Source: JAHFOW01 sp046350595
GTDB taxonomy: Bacteria > Planctomycetota > Brocadiia > Brocadiales > Brocadiaceae
Reading direction: 5' to 3'
Length of the DNA: 64,000 nt
NCBI GenBank assembly: GCA_046350595.1
Contig: JAXMAC010000001.1
Span: 41,799-105,798 of the forward strand
Under the pieces are notes generated by a model. The model was not told the DNA's origin. It saw only the letters and a list, made by a program, of their open reading frames with translations, and searched no databases. This document shows, piece after piece, positions 46,539 to 55,694 of the stretch. Both the position numbers and the translations under genes were made by a program. How positions within the stretch are numbered: position 1 is the stretch's first letter; the number at the start of each line of letters is the position of its first letter.

Positions 46539-46697
46539 ATGAAGACAAAGATGTTGTGTAGTATGTATGTTATGTATGTATGTATGTTAATGGCGCCTAT
46601 CCTCGGCGTTGTTAAAAACAGCGATGGTGTAGAATCGAAGAAAATTATAGGCGCCGACATCACGTGGCACAAGGCGGAAAGTCCTTATATACTTTAA
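46539..46697 (+). pseudogene. Secreted protein N-terminus cut by IS630 insertion
   Basis: With a strong AGGGAGGA site, ATG at 46539 opens a signal peptide (MKTKMLCSMYVMYVCMLMAP) followed by GADITWHKAESPYIL and a stop inside the element end. ADxTWxKAxSPYxL is the usual opening of secreted parallel beta-helix proteins. The insertion element starts at 46688, so the rest of the protein is missing; no continuation is seen on the other side at 47848. Confidence 0.6.
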
Positions 46698-47847
46698 AGG
46701 TTCACAAATTGTGATTTATTAAATGTTTGAAAATTAAGTGTCAATAATGAAACAAGTTCTTGTTTATACTGAGAATGAGTTTTTTGCAAACAGTCCATGA
46801 TTGAGTTCTTAAATTTTGTAAACTCTGAATAATACTTTGAATATAAGCATTGTTTTTTAACAAACTTCCACAGCCGCTCAATAAGATTGAGGTTTGGAGA
46901 ATAAGGGGGCAAAAAAATCAACTCCAATGTTTAACTGTGCAGCCAAATTATTAACGCTTGTACATCTTTGATAACGGGCATTGTCTAATATGAAAGTGAT
47001 AGGCATAGCTAAATTTAAACGACTAATTTTCCAAAGTAAATCACAAACACTTTGAGCATTTATGTAAGTCTCGTTGGTTATGGTAATCAACTCATGGGTT
47101 ATAGCATTCAGAGCCCCCAGGATATTAAACCGTTGCCTTCCCGACGGCGCTTTGAGAAATAATCGGGTAAAGCACCAGAGATATCCTAAAAAAGGGGCTA
47201 ACACAAAATGTGCCGCATCAATAAAAAACACGGTTCTTTTTCCTTCCACCGCTTCTTTGAGGATGGGTTCTAGTGTTTTTTTTAAAGCTTTCTTGTTCAT
47301 CAATATCAGCTTTGGATGGAATTGTACCTACTTTGCGACGGCGTAAACCAATCTTTTTGAGATATTTCATTACTTGTTGTTCAATTGCGCTTGAGCCCCG
47401 TTATCTTTTCTATTGCGCTCATAGCTTCTTTAATCGTTGCAGGAGGATGTTCTCGAAAATAGTCTTCTATCGTTTGTTTATGTTCGCTTAGTTTACTTTC
47501 TGGACGATAAAAAATTCAGCTCTTTTAATTTCTCTATACCCCGGCTTTGTATTCTTTGATATACTGGGTAACAACATTGATTGATATGCCTGTTAATTGG
47601 GCTATTTTATTATGCGGTTCTCCTTGGCTTTTTAACCATAACGTTTCCATCTTGCGTTGCACGCGCGGATGGGGGTAATGGTATCGTTCGTAATTTAACG
47701 CTTTTATATCTCCTTCAGTAAACTCTATTTTTATCATAATCTCCTCATAGTAAGGTTATGTAAAATAGTGTCGTTCACTGAAAATTATACTGTTACTCAT
47801 GAATTTATCAATTTAATAAATCACAATTTGTGAACATCTCGAGTATA
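46688..47847. mobile_element. IS630-family insertion sequence
   Basis: An element of about 1,160 bases bounded by TA at both ends, the IS630 target. The terminal inverted repeats include a perfect 24-base core (46700-46723 and 47812-47835, starting GTTCACAAATTGTGATTTAT) and a matching outer TATACT. It carries one transposase gene on the minus strand, which is disrupted. Confidence 0.85.
46694..47737 (-). pseudogene. IS630-family DDE transposase, several frameshifts
   Basis: An N-terminal helix-turn-helix piece (MIKIEFTEGDIKALNYERYH; IAQLTGISINVVTQYIKEYK) is followed in other frames by EHKQTIEDYFREHPPATIKE, the catalytic FFIDAAHF and ILDNARYQRC, and finally FLPPYSPNLNLIERLWKF. All three DDE residues are therefore encoded. 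Breaks lie near 47500, 47400, 47290 (an A8 run) and 46925. The A-run could be a programmed slippage site, but the others look like damage or sequence error. Confidence 0.82.
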
Positions 47848-47922
47848 GAATGTCCTTTTCCCATAAGCCACTAGCCCGAAGGAGTCGGAAAAGACAAAAT
47901 CCGAAGCATGCGGGTCAGAACC

Positions 47923-47955
47923 AACCCTGTCAGGGTTTAAAACCCTGACAGGGTT
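47923..47955 (-). terminator. Palindrome downstream of the octaheme cytochrome gene
   Basis: AACCCTGTCAGGGTTT, one base, and the exact complement form a perfect 16-base stem starting 25 bases after the cytochrome stop. It lacks a strong T run, so it may be a dispersed repeat acting as a terminator or mRNA stabiliser. Confidence 0.5.
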
Positions 47956-47979
47956 AACTAAATTTATTAAGATACTAAT

Positions 47980-49653
47980 TTACTGATTGTAACGCTCTTT
48001 ATATGCTTCCCGTAATGCCTTTGCTTCTTCAGGAGAAAGGCCTTTCATCCACACATGTTCGTCCTGTGCAAGCATCGCCTCAATTTTCTGCTCATATTTC
48101 AACTTCATTTCCGGACTTTTCTGTTCGGCTGTTTGTATAGTTGCAGGTAAAAATTTTAAATAAAAATGCTTTGCTACCTCGTACATCCCATGCCAGTGGG
48201 TATAGTCAGGACCCATCATACTCGCACCATGTCGCGCCCTGCGGCCTTCATGATGCCACAACTCCCAAAAAACCCATTGTACTTCATGTTCGAAGGGTGC
48301 GTGAGAATTTAATACGCCATCGGCGATTAATTCATCCATAAACGCCTGGGCCGGCTTTGCAAATTTTTCGTTATAAAGTACTACTAAATCGTCAAATTGT
48401 TTGTAAAAATTATCCACATGCGTACCGTTATGACAATTCAGGCAAGCGCCTTTCATTTTTTCCCGACGCTCATTCCACGTCACGATCTTTGCAACTCGTC
48501 TGGGCACTGTTTTACTAACGAGTTTTTCATTCTCATATATCTTTTCAACGGTTTGTACCTCTGCGCCAACCTGAGGAAGTTGACGTTTCTCAGGGTAGTC
48601 CTCTTTGTACCCATCGTCATAAATAACGAGGTTGATCTTTGAACTTACCACAGGACGAAGCGTCCAACTGATACGGTCTCCTACCTCATGGTTGTTGCCT
48701 TTATATACCCCATCCGGAGTCATATAATCACCGATGTGGCACGTGGCGCACGTTGGAGCCGCAGAGTAATCCTTTCCAAGAATCCAGTCACCCTCCTTGT
48801 CAAGCGCCATACGATTACGGTTTGCAGAAAAGGCAATCCCATGTTTTGATTCGTTATAAATCTCTATTTGAGGATGATCGGGACCCATGTGGCACTTACC
48901 ACAGTTTTCCGGAGACCGTGAAAGCTTTGCCTCAAAGGCGTGCCGCGAATGGCAGGCATGGCAAGACCCTTTTGAGCCATCAGGATTCAGACGTCCCATT
49001 CCACTATTCGGCCATGAATCGGGATCTAAAATCGGCCTTCCCTCTTTTTCTGTTTTCAGTATGTTCCCCTGTGCGTCTCTTTTAAACTTTATCATGCTTC
49101 CGTGGCACTGCCAGCAGCCATTCGTTGCATCTGCAATATTATTCGGTAAACCGGCTACCTTTTCAGCTAACACGTTGTCCAAACTCGCAAGGATTTCTCC
49201 TGCCTTTGCATGATGACTCCTGGAAAATTCTTCGTACTCCCGTTGATGACATCGCGCACAATCCTTTGGGGTAACTAATGTGGCTATCAAAGCCCCTGCA
49301 TGCTGCCAGGCGTCAATGTCTCCTGGATTAGCTTTGTGACAATCCACGCAGCCAACGCCGTGCTGTGCATGACGTGATCGTTCCCACTCCATAACCAGAG
49401 CCGAGCCGTGATTCTTATGACATCCCACACAAACTCTATTTGCTGTTGTAATAACCGGCACAGTCTTTTTTTCCTCACGGGGAAGCTTCGACATTTCGGC
49501 TACTTCTCGCTCAAGGTTTGAGATATTTTCACTCAGTTTCTGGTTTTCCCGGCGTAATTGTTTAAAATCAGCGCAACCACATATACCGATTTCTATGAGC
49601 CCAAGTATCACCATCAAATAAGCGCTTCTGATTACACCCTGCCTTTTCTGCAT
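47980..49653 (-). CDS. Octaheme hydroxylamine-oxidoreductase-like cytochrome c, membrane-anchored
   Basis: A 557-residue protein with eight CxxCH haem sites at residues 75, 102, 132, 180, 231, 251, 302 and 404, as in the HAO family. The C-terminal ARHGASMMGPDYTHWHGMYE is typical of HAO-type proteins; Tyr484 is a candidate for the tyrosine that crosslinks the active-site haem in hydroxylamine/hydrazine-oxidising members. The N-terminus is unusual: a hydrophobic segment ending ICGC (lipobox-like, Cys27), then a coiled coil (LRRENQKLSENISNLEREVA). This suggests a tethered, not soluble, enzyme. Likely substrates are hydroxylamine, nitrite or NO; which one, and in which direction, is open. AGGAG lies before the ATG. 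Confidence 0.88.
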   Translation of the reverse strand: MQKRQGVIRSAYLMVILGLIEIGICGCADFKQLRRENQKLSENISNLEREVAEMSKLPREEKKTVPVITTANRVCVGCHKNHGSALVMEWERSRHAQHGVGCVDCHKANPGDIDAWQHAGALIATLVTPKDCARCHQREYEEFSRSHHAKAGEILASLDNVLAEKVAGLPNNIADATNGCWQCHGSMIKFKRDAQGNILKTEKEGRPILDPDSWPNSGMGRLNPDGSKGSCHACHSRHAFEAKLSRSPENCGKCHMGPDHPQIEIYNESKHGIAFSANRNRMALDKEGDWILGKDYSAAPTCATCHIGDYMTPDGVYKGNNHEVGDRISWTLRPVVSSKINLVIYDDGYKEDYPEKRQLPQVGAEVQTVEKIYENEKLVSKTVPRRVAKIVTWNERREKMKGACLNCHNGTHVDNFYKQFDDLVVLYNEKFAKPAQAFMDELIADGVLNSHAPFEHEVQWVFWELWHHEGRRARHGASMMGPDYTHWHGMYEVAKHFYLKFLPATIQTAEQKSPEMKLKYEQKIEAMLAQDEHVWMKGLSPEEAKALREAYKERYNQ

Positions 49654-49752
49654 AAAGTCATTACTCCTTTTATGAGGAAAAAACTTTTGTTTGTTCTCAT
49701 TTAAATAAGGTAATAACAGAAAGTTTGAAATTCATCAATATTAGATTGCCTT

Positions 49753-51111
49753 TCATTCTGTTATCATACGTATAGATTCATACATAATATTGAGCATCCT
49801 GCCTAACTCATCTTCTTTGATAATCAGTGGGGGTATAATTACCATGATATGTCCGAGCGGTCTGATAAGCAAACCGCGTTTTCTGGCCTCAAGGCATATT
49901 TGAACTCCCACCCGCTCTTCCCAGGGATACGGTTCTTTTGTAACTTTATCACGAACAAGTTCAATGGCGGCGATGAGCCCACATTGTCTGATATTGCCGA
50001 CATGTTCTAATGATTCAAACTGCTTAAGTTTGTCCCGTAAAAAGTTAATTTTCGGCGCTAAATTTTCCAAAATGCGCTCTTTTTCGAAAAGTCTCAGACT
50101 GGCCAGCCCGGCCGCACAACCCAGAGGATTTCCCGTGTATGTATGGCCGTGGAAGAAGGTCTTGAGTTCGGCGTATTCTCCTAAAAAAACATTATAAATT
50201 TCTTCCGTGGCAAGCGTAACTGCAAGGGGCATATAACCGCCATTAATACCCTTCGACAAGGTCATAATATCAGGGACAACGTTTTCGTGATTACAGGCGA
50301 ACATCTTTCCTGTTCGTCCGAAACCCGTCATTACTTCGTCTAAAATGAAAATGACATTATATTTTCTACAGAGGGCACTCGCGCCTGATAAATAGCCGGG
50401 TGGATGGACGATCATACCGCCGGCCCCCTGTACCAGAGGTTCCATAATCATGGCAGCAATTGCATGTGCATGCGCCTTTAAAAGAGCTTCGAGTTTATCA
50501 AGACATGCCAGATTGCAATTATTCATCTGTTTTTCCAGGGGACAACGGTAGCAATATGGCGATGGCGCCAGGTGGGTCTTGAAATAGAGCGGACGAAATG
50601 GTTTTTGATATATTTCAACACCACCAACGCTCATAGTTCCAATGGTATCTCCATGATAACCGAATTGTAAGGCCAGAAACTCTACTTTGTCTTTATATCC
50701 GCTGTGCTGCCAGTACTGAACAGCCATCTTTAATGCAACTTCATTAGCAGTGGAACCGTTATCGGAATAAAATACTTTGTTCAGACCATGAGGGATAATT
50801 TCAACGAGCCTGCTGGCAAGTTCAATGGATGGTAAATTAGATGGACCCAGGAGTGTGGTGTGTGCAATCTTGTCGAGTTGCAATTTTATAGCATCATCAA
50901 TTTCCTTCTTGCGGTGGCCATGGATATTGCACCACATGGACGATACTCCATCAATGTATTCTTTACCATCAATGTCTTTAAGATAGATACCGTTTCCTTC
51001 TTCAATAATGAGGGGTGTTTCCTTGACATAATCCAGCATCTGGGTAAAGGGATGCCAGACGTACATCTTATCCCATGACTGCAGTTGTTCTTTGTATGTA
51101 TTATCTATCAT
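49753..51111 (-). CDS. bioA: Adenosylmethionine-8-amino-7-oxononanoate aminotransferase
   Basis: A 452-residue class III PLP aminotransferase: WHPFTQM near residue 19, DGVSSMWCNIHGH, FILDEVMTGFGRTGKMFACN, and the PLP lysine in TLSKGINGGYMPL. It makes 7,8-diaminopelargonate for biotin, the substrate of BioD. The WHPF motif distinguishes BioA from other aminotransferases. It stands alone, 99 bases before the octaheme cytochrome gene. Confidence 0.94.
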   Translation of the reverse strand: MIDNTYKEQLQSWDKMYVWHPFTQMLDYVKETPLIIEEGNGIYLKDIDGKEYIDGVSSMWCNIHGHRKKEIDDAIKLQLDKIAHTTLLGPSNLPSIELASRLVEIIPHGLNKVFYSDNGSTANEVALKMAVQYWQHSGYKDKVEFLALQFGYHGDTIGTMSVGGVEIYQKPFRPLYFKTHLAPSPYCYRCPLEKQMNNCNLACLDKLEALLKAHAHAIAAMIMEPLVQGAGGMIVHPPGYLSGASALCRKYNVIFILDEVMTGFGRTGKMFACNHENVVPDIMTLSKGINGGYMPLAVTLATEEIYNVFLGEYAELKTFFHGHTYTGNPLGCAAGLASLRLFEKERILENLAPKINFLRDKLKQFESLEHVGNIRQCGLIAAIELVRDKVTKEPYPWEERVGVQICLEARKRGLLIRPLGHIMVIIPPLIIKEDELGRMLNIMYESIRMITE

Positions 51112-51190
51112 GTTTCCTCAGATGTAATTAATCATATTTTGTAGTTCAAAATTGTTGAATTAATATAAAACATTTCTCCGTAGTACTTTT

Positions 51191-52261
51191 TTATTGAAAA
51201 AAAGAATGCAATCGTTTAAACGCATCCACCTTTTCTGTGTTTCCTACCTTTGCTTGTTTAAGCGCCTTTCTGAGTATATCTACCGATTGGTCATACACCT
51301 CTCTATTTACAGGATACGGATGTCCATCTTTACCGCCATGCGCAAAGCTGTATCGTACGGGATCGTTGAAACTGGGGCTTTTGCCGTAAACAAGCTCTGA
51401 AACAAGCGCGAGTGCACGAATGGTTTTTGGCCCAACCCCTTCAATACCAAGCAAAGACTCAAAATCTTTTGGGACATGTTCATAGGTTTTTATAAATATT
51501 TTATAGAGCCTGTCAGGATGAATATCATGAACAGAGACATCGTGGTGTGGTGGAAGGTGCAGGTTTTGCAACTTTTTAATTTCAGTTATCAGCGTGTCTG
51601 GTTTTGTCTGTGAAAGCATCACGGTTGTTTGCCGCGTCTCTTCACTCTCCGTTGCCACCATGTTCAGGGTGTTGCCTTTTGAATCACAACAAATAGCATT
51701 ATGAGGTTCCACCACAAAGTTCTCAACCTTACTACCCAACCAGTGATACCGGCGGGCATATTTATTGGTGTCATTCATGCCTTGCTGAACAACCGCCCAA
51801 TCTCCAGACCTGGTAAAGATAAAAGAATGATGATAGAGTTGATAACCATCCTGGACGGCGCTATTGTCAACCTTTGCGCTCATCCTGCTGGCATAGGCGA
51901 GTTTTTCAGGGCTACAGGATAATTGTTCACCTGAAGCAATAATTTCCGATGGTGTTTTGCGGGAAGTAGCTCCTTTCCCACCGGCAATAAAGAGTCCCAG
52001 CTCTTTCTCCAATCCCTTTATGCCCTCTTTGAGCGCTCCGCAGGTTGTGGTAGTTACACCGCTTGAATGCCAGTCGAAACCGAGCACACAGCCCAACGCC
52101 TGAAACCAGAATGGGTCTGAAAGTTTCTTGAGCATCTCCAGAGAACCGTATTCGCTCACCACGGCAATTGTGATTTCTCGTGCAAGCCGCTTCATCCTCT
52201 GAAAGAGCCAGGACGGAGCCTTCCCGCCGTGAAGTGGTAAATGGGTAACACCTGTTTTCAT
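51191..52261 (-). CDS. DUF763 family protein
   Basis: A 356-residue protein matching DUF763: TGVTHLPLHGGKAPSWLFQR at the start, GFDWHSSGVTTTTCGALKEG near 85, GGKGATSRKTPSEI, and FESLLGIEGVGPKTIRALAL, a helix-hairpin-helix-like segment. The last motif hints at DNA or RNA binding. No reaction is established for the family. It is transcribed towards bioA but 80 bases separate them. Confidence 0.85.
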   Translation of the reverse strand: MKTGVTHLPLHGGKAPSWLFQRMKRLAREITIAVVSEYGSLEMLKKLSDPFWFQALGCVLGFDWHSSGVTTTTCGALKEGIKGLEKELGLFIAGGKGATSRKTPSEIIASGEQLSCSPEKLAYASRMSAKVDNSAVQDGYQLYHHSFIFTRSGDWAVVQQGMNDTNKYARRYHWLGSKVENFVVEPHNAICCDSKGNTLNMVATESEETRQTTVMLSQTKPDTLITEIKKLQNLHLPPHHDVSVHDIHPDRLYKIFIKTYEHVPKDFESLLGIEGVGPKTIRALALVSELVYGKSPSFNDPVRYSFAHGGKDGHPYPVNREVYDQSVDILRKALKQAKVGNTEKVDAFKRLHSFFQ

Positions 52262-52417
52262 AATTTTAACTTATTCCTTATTCTATGGAGGTAAACAAAC
52301 CATTAAGATGAGACTTAGCTTATTTTATAAGCCGGTTGGGGTGAATTTCATAGGTTAGTTGAGGCAGGATATTCCTGCCTCAACTAATGCTTTGTGTGGT
52401 ATTTAAACAAATTACTA

Positions 52418-53068
52418 CTATTGTGCACCTGGTGTACATAAACAAAGAATAATACCATCTATTTTTAATTTCCAATTTCTCCAATATTCCTTGCTGCATA
52501 CGTCAGTAACTCCCTTAGGAGGGGTGAGACTACTCTTATAGCTTGCCCTCAGTTGACAATTGTGTATCACACCAATCATTGTCCCTTCACTATGCGGCCA
52601 TTTGCAGCATTCTTGTAATGCAACATGTGTCTCAAGCCCATTGGTTCCACCCATATCTCCAGAACCAATGAGTACATTTTCTGCATTATATAGCTTAAAA
52701 TCACCCAGATGTGTGCCAACCGGACTTGCGCACGGTCCATTTTTTCTTATGTGATAATCTAATTCTGCTATAAGGTAGCTACCCTCCGGAATCAACTGTT
52801 GTTTCAATGATTCATCACATACTTCAATATCCTTACTCTTGAGCTTCACTTTCCATTCAATATGAAATATGCAATCATCACAACCGAGTGCCGAACAATC
52901 TTTTTGGACAATACATATAGGTTTGGAAGCTACGCCCGACTTTGCAAAGACAGTTAATTTGGTACAAGGGTCACGGGGCTCATTTGGGCATTCTGCATGT
53001 GCGATGCTTGACCATGCCACCATGAATAAAAAAACCAAACAACTAGTAAACAATCCATACCTTCTCAT
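52418..53068 (-). CDS. Cysteine-rich secreted protein of unknown family
   Basis: A 216-residue protein with a clear signal peptide (MRRYGLFTSCLVFLFMVAWS, cleavage after AHA). The mature part has about 17 cysteines, many in adjacent pairs (ALGCDDCIF, QECCKWPH, LCLCTPG), suggesting disulfides outside the cytoplasm. No haem CxxCH and no repeat. I do not recognise it. AGGAGG lies before the ATG. Confidence 0.7.
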   Translation of the reverse strand: MRRYGLFTSCLVFLFMVAWSSIAHAECPNEPRDPCTKLTVFAKSGVASKPICIVQKDCSALGCDDCIFHIEWKVKLKSKDIEVCDESLKQQLIPEGSYLIAELDYHIRKNGPCASPVGTHLGDFKLYNAENVLIGSGDMGGTNGLETHVALQECCKWPHSEGTMIGVIHNCQLRASYKSSLTPPKGVTDVCSKEYWRNWKLKIDGIILCLCTPGAQ

Positions 53069-53613
53069 TCTTTACCTCCTTTTTTATCATTTATTTACGA
53101 TTTAACAATAAATATTGAGGTGGCTTTTTTTATTAAATCACCTCCTTCTCTAAAAAGTAAAGTAATAGAAAAATAAATATAAATCAATTATATTATGAAA
53201 ATAGTATTACGTCAATGTAGTTTAAGTTAACATTGTAAAAGTCTATCCCCGCTGTCATGCGAGCAAGGCGAAGCAATCTTTCCCTCAGTTGTAAATAATT
53301 CCAGGAGATTGCTTCGGACAGAACCCCCGCAATGACAAGTGTAGCAAACTTTTTTCATACATCTCAGCATGTCATCCCGCCACAGTTTGATTGCTCTACT
53401 AACAGGTTATTTATAACTTTACAGTAAAATCAAAGAGGTTATTTGGTTAAAAAGTGTATTTTGTTATGTTATAATATGGAAAAATGTATCGATTTAGCCG
53501 GATGTAACGCAAGGCTTTAGTCTCGATATTCCTGTCCAGACTCAAACCTGAAGGTTTGAGTTACAGCCGGATATGTTCTGGAAAAAGACGTGGAATGAGC
53601 ATGGAGAATACCT
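53069..53613. other. Intergenic region with repeats
   Basis: Contains a CATTGCGA-type repeat with both arms (53253-53339) and an AAGGCTTTAGTC/CTGAAGGTTTGAGTTACA repeat (53505-53567) related to 46480-46503. No gene seen. Confidence 0.65.
53253..53339. repeat. CATTGCGA palindromic repeat
   Basis: TGTCATGCGAGCAAGGCGAA GCAATC and GAGATTGCTTCGG ... CCGCAATGACA form opposed arms of the dispersed family. Confidence 0.7.
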
Positions 53614-54165
53614 ATGATAAAAGAAAGAAAATACATCGTATCAGCCCATATGTTACTATTTGGAATAGTCCTTTTTTTAACGATGGGATGCCATGTTATA
53701 TCAAAGCAGGTGAGAGAACAGGTAAACCCGTCCGTGACCTTTCAGGAACTCATAAAGGATCCGGAAAAATTTAAAGGCCAGACAGTTATCCTGAGCGGGG
53801 TTATTATTGAAACGACAAATACCAAAGAGGGTACCTTAATTAAGGTTTTACAACGCCCTGAAGGATTTCGGGGACAGCCGAAAGATACCGATGAAACCAG
53901 CGGGAGATTTCTATTGCTAGACGACCGTTATCTGGACCCGGTAGTATACGCCAAGGACAGAGAGGTTACTATTGCTGGTGAAGCAGTTGGAAAGAAGGTA
54001 TTACCTGCTGGTGAAATAGACTACACCTATCCGGTAATTCATGTTAAAGAAATGCATCTCTGGCCAGTTCAGAAAATAGAACATGACCACTATGATAATT
54101 ATTACCCTTTCTGGTGGTCATATCCTCACTATATCATTGTACGAGACCACTGCGACAAAAAATAA
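53614..54165 (+). CDS. Slp-family outer-membrane lipoprotein
   Basis: A 183-residue protein with a lipoprotein signal (hydrophobic stretch, then LTMGC). The body has VTFQELIKDPEKFKGQTVIL SGVII, LQRPEGFRGQP, SGRFLLLDDRYLDPVVYAKD and YPVIHVKEMHLW, matching the Slp (starvation-lipoprotein) family. The C-terminus is rich in His, Tyr and Trp (HDHYDNYYPFWW), which might bind metal. Role not well established. A weak ribosome site (GGAGAA) precedes the ATG. Confidence 0.82.
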   Translation: MIKERKYIVSAHMLLFGIVLFLTMGCHVISKQVREQVNPSVTFQELIKDPEKFKGQTVILSGVIIETTNTKEGTLIKVLQRPEGFRGQPKDTDETSGRFLLLDDRYLDPVVYAKDREVTIAGEAVGKKVLPAGEIDYTYPVIHVKEMHLWPVQKIEHDHYDNYYPFWWSYPHYIIVRDHCDKK

Positions 54166-54228
54166 AATTCACAATTTCAAAATTACCGGTATTGATGGTA
54201 GGAAAATTCCCCAATCCGCTTCTAAAAT

Positions 54229-55290
54229 TTATGTGTGATTGTGTTCGTTGTGCGCATTATTTACTTTGCATTCACACCCGAATTGAATAACGGCATGGCC
54301 GATTTTAAATTTTTCTCCCAGGATGCGATTAATCTCCTTAGAGAGCATGGTCGTTTCACTGATCAGCATGTCTTTCGTATCAATATGACCACTCATGGCA
54401 AACATGCCGGAGGTAATCGTCCAGATATGGATATCATGGGCATCATCAATACCGGGAATTTGTTTGATGCTTTCAATAACCTTGTCAATATTGATCTCCT
54501 TTGGCGTAGCCTCTAACAAAATATCCACCGATTCCATCACCAGTTTGTATGACCAGATAAGGATGAGTATACAGATCATAATGCTGATGACAGGGTCAAC
54601 AATAACCCAATCAGTATAATAAATGACTACTGCCCCAACGATAACACCAACAGAGGAAAGTGTATCACCCAACATATGGATGAATGCTGCCTTAACATTT
54701 AAACTATGTCCATGTTCGTGTTCATGACCACCGCCTTTAAGAATGTATGCACAGACGAGATTAGCGACAAGGCCAATGCACGCCACAACAAACATCTTAC
54801 CGCTCGAAATGGTTTCTGGATGTTTGAAACGTTGATAGGCTTCATAGAAAATCCACACAGAAATCATGAAGAGGGTTATACCATTGAACAGTGCCGCCAA
54901 TATTTCCAATCGGTAAAATCCATAGGTCTTTTTTTCCGTCGGGGGTTTTATGGCAAAATAGAGGGCAAACAAGCTCACGAGTAAAGCGAACAGGTGCGTG
55001 AGCATATGTCCTGCGTCACTAATCAGGGCAAGACTGTTGGTAATATATCCACCAACAATCTCCACGATAAAGAAAACGCCGGTAATAACACTGGTCAGTA
55101 GCAACCTTTTTCGTTCATGCGACCGGTACTCGTGCTTGTGGCCATGCTCATCTTCGGCATGATAATAATCTATGCTATGGATGTGTTCGATGGGTTTGTC
55201 TCCCTTTATAAAAGTTGTAAATAAACGTAACAATTTAGTTTTTTGAAAAAACATCCGAACTCGAGCGAGTCGGAGCATGTAGGACGACAT
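54229..55290 (-). CDS. Cation diffusion facilitator (CzcD/ZitB-like metal exporter)
   Basis: A 353-residue membrane protein with six helices (about 68-255). The metal-site helices carry NSLALISDAGHMLTH and HMLGDTLSSVGVIVG (HxxxD), and a His-rich loop (HEHEHGH) lies between helices 4 and 5. A cytoplasmic domain follows (DDAHDIHIWTITSGMFAMSG H). It exports Zn2+, Co2+ or Cd2+. The first ~20 residues are encoded by a MITE-like repeat (55227-55370), and all ATG candidates (55290, 55278, 55254) lie within it, so the true start is uncertain. Confidence 0.85.
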   Translation of the reverse strand: MSSYMLRLARVRMFFQKTKLLRLFTTFIKGDKPIEHIHSIDYYHAEDEHGHKHEYRSHERKRLLLTSVITGVFFIVEIVGGYITNSLALISDAGHMLTHLFALLVSLFALYFAIKPPTEKKTYGFYRLEILAALFNGITLFMISVWIFYEAYQRFKHPETISSGKMFVVACIGLVANLVCAYILKGGGHEHEHGHSLNVKAAFIHMLGDTLSSVGVIVGAVVIYYTDWVIVDPVISIMICILILIWSYKLVMESVDILLEATPKEINIDKVIESIKQIPGIDDAHDIHIWTITSGMFAMSGHIDTKDMLISETTMLSKEINRILGEKFKIGHAVIQFGCECKVNNAHNEHNHT

Positions 55291-55370
55291 TTATGTCGCT
55301 GTCCTGCGAACTGAAGTTCACGCTACACAGACGGTAAAACGTAGTTTTTGTTAAGGTTTTTCAAAAAGCT
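55227..55370. repeat. MITE-like element, copy 3, overlapping a gene start
   Basis: Same ends as copies 1 and 2 (GTAACAATTTAGTTTTTTGA; complement TCAAAAAGCTAAATTGCTAC) but a different interior containing a GTAGGACGACATTTATGTCG palindrome. It supplies the start codon region of the metal exporter. Confidence 0.75.
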
Positions 55371-55694
55371 AAATTGCTACGAAAATTCCTATACAATCAA
55401 GCTATTCCGCTTAATAAAGGGGGATTCAGGGGGTTGTGTTTTTTCCGGGCTATTTAACAACCCCCTGGCCCCCTTTTCTAAGGGGGATTTTCTTGCAATT
55501 AAATTACGAGTAGGGTGGATTAAGGCGTTGTCTTTTACGCCGAATCCACCTTCACTATTTTGCGACATGGTGGATTTGCTCCGCTTAATCCACCCTACCT
55601 ACAAACCCGTATAATTAACATGACAATTCCTCTGCAATCAAATACGTTTTCCTCATTTTTGCCGTGAATTTTATATACAAGTCCCCATCCATAC
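55371..55694. other. Intergenic repeats
   Basis: A CCCCCTT/AAGGGGG repeat pair (55405-55490) is followed by a large inverted repeat with ends TAGGGTGGATTAAGGCGTTG and CGCTTAATCCACCCTA (55511-55606). No gene. Confidence 0.65.

Noticed and set aside
47280..47300. IS630 transposase expressed by programmed frameshifting as the full explanation of its broken frames
   Set aside because: The A8 run could allow one slip, but at least three other breaks have no slippery sequence, so damage or error must also be involved.
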